Shown here in pieces: positions 1-7,211 of a stretch of DNA of 15,146 nucleotides. Each line of letters opens with the position of its first letter. Within the stretch, counting starts at the first letter, position 1. Source of the stretch: Chloroflexota bacterium (lineage in GTDB: Bacteria > Chloroflexota > Dehalococcoidia > SM23-28-2 > HRBIN24); NCBI GenBank assembly GCA_030550295.1, contig JAUQPQ010000038.1, positions 1 to 15,146 on the forward strand, in the 5' to 3' direction. Below the pieces are notes generated by a model that did no database searches, was not told the origin of the DNA, and saw only the letters and a program-made list of their open reading frames with translations. Position numbers and translations under genes: made by a program.

Positions 1-168
1 GTCCTCTGCCTGGGATCGCGGGTAGTGGGCGCGGCGTTAGCTGTCGAGCTGGTAAAGGCCTTCGTTACTGCTCGCTTCAGCGGTGAGGAGCGCTACAAGC
101 GGCGCCTAGAGAAGGTGGCAGCTTTGGAGGAGGAGATGGCACAGGCCAAGGGAGAGGTGAAGGCATGA
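1..168 (+). CDS. rpiB: Ribose-5-phosphate isomerase B, C-terminal fragment (5' end outside window)
   Basis: The open frame enters from the left edge and gives 55 residues to TGA at 166-168. It begins VLCLGSRVVG and continues with AVELVKAF, ARFSGEERYKRRLEK. This matches the end of the RpiB/LacAB fold, where the family has a V-L-x-L-G-x-R-x-x-G strand-turn, then an L-A-x-E-x-V-x-x-F helix and a final R-R-x-x-K-I tail. RpiB interconverts ribose 5-phosphate and ribulose 5-phosphate in the cytoplasm. The tail runs about 15 residues past the usual end and is rich in Glu, Lys and Ala (EEEMAQAKGEVKA), probably a helix. Its stop overlaps the next start as ATGA at 165-168, so it is probably translationally coupled to transaldolase, the next enzyme class of the same pathway. 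The N-terminal catalytic part cannot be judged here. Confidence 0.85.
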   Translation, partial: VLCLGSRVVGAALAVELVKAFVTARFSGEERYKRRLEKVAALEEEMAQAKGEVKA

Positions 169-1307
169 AGAGCCCAGGGCACGCCCTCCGCCGCCTGGGC
201 CAGAGTCTTTGGCTGGACTATCTCCATCGGGGGCTTTTGCGGTCAGGAGAGTTAAAACGCCTGATAGATGCAGATGGCATAAGTGGCATCACCACCAACC
301 CCACCATCTTTGACAAGGCCATATGCGAGACCGGTCTCTACGACGAAGATATCGCCCAGCTTTCCACCCAAGGCCTCAACGACCACCAAATCTACCAAAG
401 GCTCGTAGTCGCCGATGTGCAGGCAGCAGCAGACCTCCTCTATCCCCTTTATGAGGCCACAGGACATGTGGATGGATACGTCTCGGTGGAGGTGTCACCT
501 GCCCTAGCATACGATACCCAGGGGACCATAAGAGCAGCTGAAGAGCTGTGGAGCAGCATCGGCCGGCCCAACGTGCTTATCAAAATACCCGGGACAAGAG
601 AAGGGCTTCCCGCCATCGAACACTGCCTACAAAAGGGGATAAACATTAACATCACCTTGCTTTTCAGCGTCCAGAGGTATGAAGAGGTTGCCTGGCTTTA
701 CATAAGGGCATTAGAGTCGCGGCAAGTGGGGGGCTTATCTCTAGAGGGCGTGGCCTCAGTGGCCAGCTTTTTTGTGAGCAGGGTGGATACCTGGGTTGAC
801 AAGGAGTTAGAGCGTCTGGTGGCTGAGGGTGGGCTAGGTGCAGATGAAGCCCAGCACCTCACAGGCCGGGCAGGGATCGCTAACGCTAAGCTAGCCTACC
901 AGCGCTTTTTGGCCATCTTCAGCCACCCGCGTTTCTGTCGCTTGGCCGAGATGGGCGCCCGCGTCCAGCGCCCTTTGTGGGCCAGCACCAGCACCAAGAA
1001 CCCTAATTACTCCGACGTCATGTACGTAGAGGGGCTCATCGGCCCCGATACCGTAAACACCGTTCCCCCTGTGACCCTTGATGCCTTCCGCGATCACGGG
1101 GAGACCCGCCCCACCCTCACAGAGGGGGTTGATGAGGCCCAGTACCTTATTGATCGCTTGGGGGAACTGGGGATCGATATAGAAGAGGTGGCGCGCCAAC
1201 TGGAACACCAGGGGGTGGAATTGTTCGCCCAGTCCTATGAACACACCATATCTTCTCTAGCCAGACGACGACAGGAGCTCACGCGCCCCGGCCTTCGAAG
1301 AGGCTAG
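165..1307 (+). CDS. tal: Transaldolase (long form, about 380 residues)
   Basis: Transaldolase moves a dihydroxyacetone unit between sugar phosphates in the non-oxidative pentose phosphate pathway. Visible signatures are SLWLDYL with the expected catalytic Asp at D18, GITTNPTIF at 41-49, VSVEVSP with the acid Glu E109, and VLIKIPGT with the Schiff-base lysine K140. A later ASTSTKNP stretch lies near 271-278 and DTVNTVPP follows it. The length of 380 residues fits the long transaldolase group often annotated as tal-type or bifunctional tal/pgi, but there is no isomerase domain, so this is transaldolase alone. The ATG at 165 overlaps the rpiB stop by four bases and has GAGGTG (155-160) about four bases upstream, which fixes the start. 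It forms a pentose phosphate operon with rpiB, and the next gene starts eight bases after its stop. Confidence 0.95.
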   Translation: MKSPGHALRRLGQSLWLDYLHRGLLRSGELKRLIDADGISGITTNPTIFDKAICETGLYDEDIAQLSTQGLNDHQIYQRLVVADVQAAADLLYPLYEATGHVDGYVSVEVSPALAYDTQGTIRAAEELWSSIGRPNVLIKIPGTREGLPAIEHCLQKGININITLLFSVQRYEEVAWLYIRALESRQVGGLSLEGVASVASFFVSRVDTWVDKELERLVAEGGLGADEAQHLTGRAGIANAKLAYQRFLAIFSHPRFCRLAEMGARVQRPLWASTSTKNPNYSDVMYVEGLIGPDTVNTVPPVTLDAFRDHGETRPTLTEGVDEAQYLIDRLGELGIDIEEVARQLEHQGVELFAQSYEHTISSLARRRQELTRPGLRRG

Positions 1308-1315
1308 CCGGCCTT

Positions 1316-1966
1316 ATGGAAGTGCGCAACGTCCAGATCCCTTGCAGAGATATAGCATTAGAGGGCATGGCCCACTTCCCAGATGGACAGGCCTCTGGAG
1401 CAGTAGTAGTATGCCATCCTCATCCTTTGTACGGTGGCGACATGGGCAACCACGTGGTCATAAGCACCTGCCAGGCTTTGGCTGGGGCAGGAATTATGGC
1501 ACTGCGTTTCAATTTCCGGGGCACAGGCCGCAGCGGAGGAACCCACACGGGAGGCGCTAGGGAATGGGAGGACATTGTAGCAGCAGCAGAGAAGGCTAAG
1601 GAGCTTTTAGGCAAGGAAACCACAGCCGTGGGCCTGGCAGGCTACTCCTTTGGCGCAGCAGTAGCCGTGATGGCTGCCCCCCACGTGCCTGGCCTCAAGG
1701 CGGTGGCCCTGATCTCTCCACCCACACGGGCCCTAAACAAGGAAACCATCGCTGCACTAAGAGTGCCAGTGCTGATCATCTCCGGGGAGCAAGACATTTT
1801 CGCTCCCCCAGACGAGCTACGCCAGTGGGAACGGCAGATGCCAGAGCAAGTGGAATTGGTGCTCATGCCGGGGACGGATCACTTCTGGGGCATGGGGTTC
1901 GATGTCCCTGCTGCCCGCTTGGCCGCCTTCATGAGGCGGCACCTGGAAGGCCACGCAAGGCCATAA
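1316..1966 (+). CDS. Alpha/beta hydrolase of the HPHP (COG2945-like) family
   Basis: A 216-residue single-domain alpha/beta hydrolase with no signal peptide, so probably cytoplasmic. The family motif HPHPLYGG sits at 34-41, FNFRGTGRSGG at 65-75 and the nucleophile elbow GYSFG at 109-113 with Ser111. The likely remaining triad members are Asp160 in SGEQDIF and His189 in GTDHFWG. The HPHP and RGxGxS motifs are those of a widespread group of predicted dienelactone-hydrolase-like esterases whose substrate is not established, so only hydrolase activity is claimed. It starts eight bases after tal and probably shares its transcript; the upstream GAGG at 1300-1303 is a weak and rather distant ribosome site. 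The last 38 bases overlap the 3' end of lipA on the other strand. Confidence 0.8.
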   Translation: MEVRNVQIPCRDIALEGMAHFPDGQASGAVVVCHPHPLYGGDMGNHVVISTCQALAGAGIMALRFNFRGTGRSGGTHTGGAREWEDIVAAAEKAKELLGKETTAVGLAGYSFGAAVAVMAAPHVPGLKAVALISPPTRALNKETIAALRVPVLIISGEQDIFAPPDELRQWERQMPEQVELVLMPGTDHFWGMGFDVPAARLAAFMRRHLEGHARP

Positions 1967-2828
1967 CCTGGGCCACCGCCCTATGGGCCAGATAGGATGA
2001 ACGCACCAAAGGCCCGCATTCGGCAGCCCGGAACCCTAACCTTAACGCCTCTTTCCGCAGCGCCTCAAACTCCTCAGGCGTATAAAAACGCTCAACCTTT
2101 AGATGGCGCCCGCTGAGGGTGGGCCGGAGGTATTGGCCAACGGTGATGATGTCCACGCCCGCCTCCCTCAGGTCACCCATTACCGACAAAAGTTCCGACC
2201 ACGTCTCGCCCAAGCCTACCATAAGGCCAGACTTGGTGATGATTTGGGGATCCATCTCCTTCGCCCGGGACAGCAGCTCCAACGAACGCTGGTACCGGGC
2301 ACCTGGCCGGACGAGCTTGTAGAGTCGGGGCACTGTCTCCACATTGTGCCCCACCACATGAGGGCGGGAATTGACTACTCTAGCCAAGGCCTCCCACAAG
2401 CCTCCAAAATCGGGCACCAGAACCTCTACCTGACATCCTGGGACGAGGGCACGACAAGCTTCAATACAGCGAGCAAAGAGAGCAGCGCCACCATCGGGCA
2501 GATCGTCTCGGGCTACTGACGTTATCACCACATGGCGTAGCTTGAGCCGACGCGCCGCCAAAGCTATGCGCCACGGCTCCCCCCAGTCCACCGGCGACGG
2601 ACGGCCATGAGTGACGGCGCAAAAGCTGCAGCGGCGAGTACACACATCGCCCAATATCATGAAGGTGGCTGTCCCCTCTCCCCAGCACTGGAAGATATTG
2701 GGGCAGCGGGCTTCCTCACAGACGGTATGGAGGCCCAGGCCCTTTACCGCCCCTTGCACCGCGAAGTATTTGGGCCCGGTGGTAAAATTTACCTTGAGCC
2801 ATCTAGGCTTAGGCGGTGGCCTCTCCAT
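1929..2828 (-). CDS. lipA: Lipoyl synthase (radical SAM)
   Basis: LipA inserts two sulfur atoms into a protein-bound octanoyl group to make the lipoyl cofactor. Both iron-sulfur sites are visible in the 299-residue product. The auxiliary cluster C-x4-C-x5-C is Cys37, Cys42 and Cys48. The radical SAM cluster C-x3-C-x2-C is Cys63, Cys67 and Cys70 in VCTRRCSFC. The C-terminal RSSY motif at 276-279 supplies the serine ligand of the auxiliary cluster. I chose the ATG at 2826-2828 because it shares its A with the lpdA stop (TGATG); the frame stays open 30 codons upstream, but that part lies inside lpdA and is not LipA-like. It is last in a korA-korB-lpdA-lipA run. No lipB, lplA or lipoyl-carrying protein lies in the window. 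The 3' end overlaps the convergent hydrolase gene by 38 bases. Confidence 0.95.
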   Translation of the reverse strand: MERPPPKPRWLKVNFTTGPKYFAVQGAVKGLGLHTVCEEARCPNIFQCWGEGTATFMILGDVCTRRCSFCAVTHGRPSPVDWGEPWRIALAARRLKLRHVVITSVARDDLPDGGAALFARCIEACRALVPGCQVEVLVPDFGGLWEALARVVNSRPHVVGHNVETVPRLYKLVRPGARYQRSLELLSRAKEMDPQIITKSGLMVGLGETWSELLSVMGDLREAGVDIITVGQYLRPTLSGRHLKVERFYTPEEFEALRKEALRLGFRAAECGPLVRSSYLAHRAVAQVMALRGLPGAAS

Positions 2829-4210
2829 CACAGGTAAATGCTGGTGCCCGCACCCATCCGCACCGCTTCGCCTAGCGCCTCCACTATGGAAGGGTGAGGG
2901 TGGAGCACATCTGCCCATTCCCGCAGCGATACGCCAGCCTTAAGGGCCAGGGCAGCCTCACCTATAAGCTCTTCCACATGGTGGCCTAAGGCATGCACTC
3001 CCAGCAGTCGTCCCGTCTCCTGGTCATATACCACCTTCACGAACCCTTCTGTCTCCCCCACGATATGGGCCATAGAGTTATAGCGGAAGGAGAAGCGGCG
3101 GGCCCTGACCTTGAACCCTAATGCTGTGGCTTCCTCCTCGGTAAGCCCCACAGCTGCCACCTGGGGCCTGCAATAGGCGACGCGCGGCACTAACGTTCTG
3201 TCTAACGGACAGGGAGAGCCACCGCACAAATCTTCCACCGCCAGGCGGCCCTCCTGAGCAGCCTTATGGGCCAAGAGAGGGCCTCCCGCCACATCCCCTA
3301 TAGCGTAAATGACTTCTTGGGTGGTACGCAGATTTCCACCTACCTGTATGAACCCTCCCTTCACAGCCACCCCAACATCCTCCAGGCCCAGGCCTTGGAC
3401 GTTACCCGTGCGACCCACCGCCACCAGCACATGGGTTCCCCTGATGCGGCAGGGGCCTTCCTCTCTGGCCACAGCCAGCTCCACCCCATCTCTGGACATA
3501 TGGGACGCCTCCGGGATGGGACGGGCCCCTGTAAGCACCGATGCCCCCCTAGAGCTCAAAGCCTTCTCCAAAGCCTGCGATATCTCCCTATCCTCCTGGG
3601 ACATGAGACGGGGCATAATCTCAACTATCGTCACCTGTACCCCTAAGTCTAAAAGTAGGGAGGCGAACTCAACCCCTACAACCCCTCCACCCACCACTAT
3701 TAGATGCTGCGGTAACTCGTCTAACTCTAAGAGGTGGTCACTGCTTAGAATGCGGGAGCCGTCCCAAGGAAGCCCTTTTAAGGGGATGGGACTGGAACCA
3801 GTGGCCAAGATCGTCCAGCGTGTCTCGACCACTTTGCCCAGATCAGGTATGGCTACCCTGCCAGGCGCGACAAGGGAGCCCCTTCCTTTCTCAACTTGGA
3901 TCCGGTGTCTCCTCAAAAGACGCACCAGGGAGTCGTAGCCCTGGGCTACCACTTCCGCCTTCCTCTGGTGAAGACGGCGCCATACCTCTTGGGACGAAAG
4001 GGTAGCACTCCACGTCTGTGCTCTTAGGAAGGAGTAGGCCCCCTCTAGCAGGGACTTAGTAGGTATGCAACCGCGGTGTAGGCAAACGCCGCCCAGCTGA
4101 TCCTGCTCCACCAGCAAAGTGCGGAGGCCTTTCCTAGTGGCGTAGATAGCGGCAGTGTATCCAGCAATGCCGCCCCCCACTACCACTAGGTCGTACTCAT
4201 CTTCCGCCAT
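2828..4210 (-). CDS. lpdA: Dihydrolipoamide dehydrogenase (E3-type flavoprotein disulfide reductase)
   Basis: A 460-residue class I pyridine-nucleotide disulfide oxidoreductase. It has an N-terminal FAD-binding GGGIAG at 12-17, then the redox disulfide in GGVCLHRGCIPTK with Cys43 and Cys48. A second Rossmann motif (VVGGGVVGVEFAS) binds NAD, and AIGDVAGG contacts FAD. The C-terminal dimer domain ends with HPHPSIVE, where His439 and Glu444 form the catalytic His-Glu pair, spaced as in E. coli Lpd. These features support true lipoamide dehydrogenase, which reoxidises dihydrolipoyl groups of 2-oxoacid dehydrogenase or glycine cleavage complexes and makes NADH. Mercuric reductase is less likely because I see no metal-binding N-terminal domain and no C-terminal Cys pair. 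The ATG at 4210 has GAGGGG three bases upstream. Thirty-eight bases separate it from korB and its stop overlaps the lipA start by one base. Confidence 0.93.
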   Translation of the reverse strand: MAEDEYDLVVVGGGIAGYTAAIYATRKGLRTLLVEQDQLGGVCLHRGCIPTKSLLEGAYSFLRAQTWSATLSSQEVWRRLHQRKAEVVAQGYDSLVRLLRRHRIQVEKGRGSLVAPGRVAIPDLGKVVETRWTILATGSSPIPLKGLPWDGSRILSSDHLLELDELPQHLIVVGGGVVGVEFASLLLDLGVQVTIVEIMPRLMSQEDREISQALEKALSSRGASVLTGARPIPEASHMSRDGVELAVAREEGPCRIRGTHVLVAVGRTGNVQGLGLEDVGVAVKGGFIQVGGNLRTTQEVIYAIGDVAGGPLLAHKAAQEGRLAVEDLCGGSPCPLDRTLVPRVAYCRPQVAAVGLTEEEATALGFKVRARRFSFRYNSMAHIVGETEGFVKVVYDQETGRLLGVHALGHHVEELIGEAALALKAGVSLREWADVLHPHPSIVEALGEAVRMGAGTSIYL

Positions 4211-4248
4211 GGACCCCTCGGGCCCATGTTATCATGAAGGACACCTTA

Positions 4249-5250
4249 TCAGCGTAGCTCTGCCAGCCACTCCCGGTATATGGCCAAGTTGCTTTCGATG
4301 GCGATGTCAGCTAACGCTGGAGGCCTATCTGCAGAAATGCCTAAGGCCTCCGCCATGGTAGGTGCCGATTCATTAATTAGCAGGACCCCCGTCACCTCCC
4401 GTCCCATCTTGGCGGCCTCCTCAATAAGCCGCAATGCCATAAGGGCAGCCTCGTGATGGGTAGGATCGTAGTCGGCCGGCAGACGAGAGCGTTCCTCCTC
4501 AGAAAAGACCTGTTCTTGCATTCGGCGCCAGGCCTCTTTGATATCTACCACGTAGTTGAGGCGATACCAGTCTACGATGGCCCCACTACCCCGATAGCCA
4601 GGCTCGCGGTGGTAGGTGACGCAGGGGGAGAAGACGTCTATCAAAGAGAACCCTCTGGTGGTTATGGCCATACGCATTATCTCTGCCAGCTCCTTCTTCC
4701 TCCATGACACCCCTCTCGCCACGAAGGCAGCCCCAGCAGCGATGGCCAGCTTCAGGGGGTTCACCGGCCGTATGGTCTTCCCATAGGGGGTAGAGCTGGT
4801 CTTTAGGCCCAGGTGCCCAGTAGGCGAAGCCTGGCCCTTGGTGAGCCCGTAGACCTGGTTGTTCATCACCACCAAGGTCATGTTAACGTTCTTGATGCAG
4901 GCATGGACGAAATGCTCCATCCCTATGCCGTAGGTGTCGCCGTCGCCCCCGAAGTCTACCACGACCAAGGAAGGATTAGCCAAGGCCAGGCCCATGGCCA
5001 CAGGTATAGAGCGACCGTGCTGTCCATGGTAGGCGTTTACCCTGAGCATCTCCGGTTCCTTGCTCGAGCACCCGATGCCCGAAACGATGAACACCCTTTC
5101 AAGGGGCACGCCTAGCTCATTGACAACGCTGAGGAGCACATCCTTGAAGGCAGCTGTCACGCCAAAGTCGCCACAGCCATTGCACCACCAGGCACCAGGG
5201 CCAGTTATGTCAGCAGCGCTAATGGGCCGGGCTACCGTGTCGATGGCCAT
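4249..5250 (-). CDS. korB: 2-oxoacid:ferredoxin oxidoreductase, beta subunit
   Basis: The 333-residue beta subunit binds thiamine diphosphate and one 4Fe-4S cluster. The thiamine site is GGDGDT at 101-106 with the closing NN at 130-131. Four cysteines lie where the family's cluster ligands are expected: Cys23 and Cys26 in WCNGCGDFG, Cys61 in GIGCSSKEP and Cys210 in FSPCVTY. With KorA it would convert a 2-oxoacid, CoA and oxidised ferredoxin to an acyl-CoA, CO2 and reduced ferredoxin. 2-Oxoglutarate is the usual substrate for this two-gene layout, but pyruvate or branched-chain 2-oxoacids are not excluded. No separate ferredoxin-like delta subunit is present. The ATG at 5248-5250 shares its A with the korA stop (TAATG), and GGAGG lies seven bases upstream, so the two subunits are translationally coupled. 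Confidence 0.93.
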   Translation of the reverse strand: MAIDTVARPISAADITGPGAWWCNGCGDFGVTAAFKDVLLSVVNELGVPLERVFIVSGIGCSSKEPEMLRVNAYHGQHGRSIPVAMGLALANPSLVVVDFGGDGDTYGIGMEHFVHACIKNVNMTLVVMNNQVYGLTKGQASPTGHLGLKTSSTPYGKTIRPVNPLKLAIAAGAAFVARGVSWRKKELAEIMRMAITTRGFSLIDVFSPCVTYHREPGYRGSGAIVDWYRLNYVVDIKEAWRRMQEQVFSEEERSRLPADYDPTHHEAALMALRLIEEAAKMGREVTGVLLINESAPTMAEALGISADRPPALADIAIESNLAIYREWLAELR

Positions 5251-7067
5251 TATCCATCCTCCATAGCACGCAATATATACTGGGGCGTCATGGGACGTCC
5301 ATCGTAGCGCAGTATAGAGCGCAGCTTACGCGGCATGGGGCCTGTGGCCTCCATCTGCACGAGCCCCCTCAGCTGGGCCCCCACTGAGTATTCCACCACG
5401 TACACCCGCCTACACGACTGAACGAAGCGACGCACCTCTTTGCTTGGGAAGGGCCACAGCGTGCGTAGGGCCATCAACTTGGCAGGCCTACCTTCAGCGG
5501 TAAGCTGGCCCACCACCTCTACCAGGGGACCATAAAGGGAGGCGTAGGCGATAAAGCCGATTGAAGCCTCTGGATGGCCCCCAACCCTAGGGGGAGGGAG
5601 GTCAGAGTCTTTACGGATGATGGCCAGGCGTTGGCGAACCCTCTTATTCACCATCGCCTCCCTTATAGGTATCTCCTCAGTAATGTAGCCGTCCTCGTTA
5701 TGCTCGTTACTGTTGTAGTACATGGTGGTGATCCCAGGAGTGCCAGGCACCGCACGCGGCGAGACGCCATCGGGCGTAAGGAGGTAGCGACGGAAAGGCC
5801 CATCGCCTCGCCACGGGGGACCCCATGGCCCTATCAGTTTGCCCCTGTCGATGCTGAAGCGCTGGGGGTCTAGAGGGGGTATAGTGTACTGGGACTGGGC
5901 GAAGACCTGGTCGTAAATAACTAAGACAGGGCACTGATAGCGCTCCGCCAGGTTGAAGGCCGTGCCCATTAGGTAGAAGGCGTCTTCTGGCTCTGTAGGG
6001 GAAAGGACTATGCGGGCGAAGTCGCCGTGGCCCCCAAAGATCGTCTCATTGAGGTCCTCCTGACCTACCTTAGTGGGCAGCCCTGTGGCCGGTCCTCCCC
6101 TCTGAGAGACAACGATCACTATAGGCGTCTCGGTCATCCCCGCGGCGGAGATGGCCTCCTGCATGAGGGAGAAACCAGGGCCAGCAGTAGCCGTCATGGC
6201 CCGGCATCCTCCGATGCTGGCCCCTATCACGTGATGGATGGCGGCCATCTCGCTATCGGCCTGGACTACCACGCCGCCCACCTTAGGCAGCTTCTCGGCC
6301 ATGTACTCCAATACCTCTGAGGCAGGCGTTATGGGATAGCCAGCGAAAAACCGGCACCCCGCCACAATCGCCCCCAAGGCTACCGCCTCATTGCCCATGA
6401 GGAATTGCCGCCCATCTGCCTCAGCAGAGTCCAACCTCACCTCCAGATCGGGCACTTCCCATCCCTCATGGCGTGCGTAAGCTACACCTTCCAGCAGCGC
6501 ATCCATATTGAGGCGGAAAAGCTCTTCATTGAAGAGGCGGCGAAACTGCCTCTCAAAGGCCTGAACTGGTAACCTTAGCATGTGGGCCAAGACCCCTAGG
6601 GCGATGGCCCCGCGAACGATGTAGTTGCCGAAACGCTCCTTGGCCATCGCACCAAAGGGGGCACCAAACACCTTCAACCCCTTAGCCTCGGCAACAGAGG
6701 CTACCAGCTCCTCCTTAACTTCATGCCCTGTGTTGGGATACTCAAGACGAGGAGACGAGTCATAGATGAGCACCCCTCCAGCCCTAAGACGCTCAATCGG
6801 CGGGATCCTCCCCTCCCGTGTCCAGTCCCATAGGGCCCCCTCATCGAAGGCCACCAAAATGTCAAACCCCTCCTCTGGACCGTAGATGGGGAAATCGGCT
6901 GCCCGCATGCCGAAAGCGCTGTCCCTGGTCTGAATATTGGAGTAGACCTCGTCCCGCCAAATGAAGACCCAGGCACCCATATCCTTCAAAATCTTCCCCA
7001 ACAGCTGAGCAAAGGTGTTGGTGCCATCACCAGCCCGCCCCGCACCACACACCTGGAGCTTCCACAT
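5250..7067 (-). CDS. korA: 2-oxoacid:ferredoxin oxidoreductase, fused gamma-alpha subunit
   Basis: This 605-residue protein joins two subunits that are separate in many archaea. Residues 1 to about 185 are the gamma domain (VCGAGRAGDGT at 6-16, then FDILVAFDE at 68-76). Residues from about 222 are the alpha domain: GNEAVALGA at 225-233, the diagnostic YPITP at 244-248, VVQADSEMA with Glu273, and TATAGPGFSLM at 292-302. The C-terminal part (about 500-605) is the transketolase C-like domain. YPITP contacts the thiamine-bound intermediate in this enzyme family. Gamma-alpha fusions paired with a single beta subunit are typical of bacterial KorAB, including the mycobacterial enzyme. The ATG at 7067 has AGGAGG four bases upstream, which fixes the start. 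It leads the korA-korB-lpdA-lipA operon, with a plausible promoter at 7132-7105. Confidence 0.93.
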   Translation of the reverse strand: MWKLQVCGAGRAGDGTNTFAQLLGKILKDMGAWVFIWRDEVYSNIQTRDSAFGMRAADFPIYGPEEGFDILVAFDEGALWDWTREGRIPPIERLRAGGVLIYDSSPRLEYPNTGHEVKEELVASVAEAKGLKVFGAPFGAMAKERFGNYIVRGAIALGVLAHMLRLPVQAFERQFRRLFNEELFRLNMDALLEGVAYARHEGWEVPDLEVRLDSAEADGRQFLMGNEAVALGAIVAGCRFFAGYPITPASEVLEYMAEKLPKVGGVVVQADSEMAAIHHVIGASIGGCRAMTATAGPGFSLMQEAISAAGMTETPIVIVVSQRGGPATGLPTKVGQEDLNETIFGGHGDFARIVLSPTEPEDAFYLMGTAFNLAERYQCPVLVIYDQVFAQSQYTIPPLDPQRFSIDRGKLIGPWGPPWRGDGPFRRYLLTPDGVSPRAVPGTPGITTMYYNSNEHNEDGYITEEIPIREAMVNKRVRQRLAIIRKDSDLPPPRVGGHPEASIGFIAYASLYGPLVEVVGQLTAEGRPAKLMALRTLWPFPSKEVRRFVQSCRRVYVVEYSVGAQLRGLVQMEATGPMPRKLRSILRYDGRPMTPQYILRAMEDG

Positions 7068-7104
7068 ATCCCCTCCTATCCCCTCTCTGAAGGACTATTG
7101 GCGG

Positions 7105-7132
7105 TTTCTATGTCGTGAATTATGGTTCTCAA
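7105..7132 (-). promoter_or_regulatory. Candidate sigma-70-like promoter of the kor operon
   Basis: On the minus strand TTGAGA (7132-7127) and TAGAAA (7110-7105) are separated by 16 bases. This puts the transcript start near 7098, about 30 bases before the korA ATG, a leader length that just includes its AGGAGG site. The -10 box matches the consensus at four of six positions, so this is a reasonable guess and not a certainty. Confidence 0.4.
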
Positions 7133-7177
7133 TGAGGAAGGTTAGGATATGGGGGTAGGGAAGTCAAGGTGAGCGGG

Positions 7178-7205
7178 TTGCGGGGATGTTAAATTCATGT
7201 AAACT
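7178..7205 (+). promoter_or_regulatory. Candidate promoter of the acyl-CoA dehydrogenase gene
   Basis: TTGCGG (7178-7183) and TAAACT (7200-7205) lie 16 bases apart. The expected transcript start falls at about 7211-7213, on or beside the GTG start at 7212, so this promoter would give a leaderless message. A run of G just before the GTG (7206-7210) could alternatively act as a ribosome site on a longer message. The rest of the 7068-7211 gap shows no RNA structure that I recognise. Confidence 0.3.
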
Positions 7206-7211
7206 GGGGGC

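Noticed and set aside
2103..2519. A 138-codon ORF antisense to lipA
   Set aside because: It is opposite conserved lipA sequence and shows no recognisable motif.
2829..2918. A 30-codon N-terminal extension of lipA
   Set aside because: The extra codons lie wholly inside lpdA, translate to a low-complexity Gly/Pro/Ser stretch, and the inner ATG at 2828 overlaps the lpdA stop as in the other coupled pair of this operon.
3309..3938. A 209-codon ORF antisense to lpdA
   Set aside because: It lies fully opposite a clear lpdA, has Ser/Pro/Thr-rich composition without domains, and is a GC-driven shadow frame.
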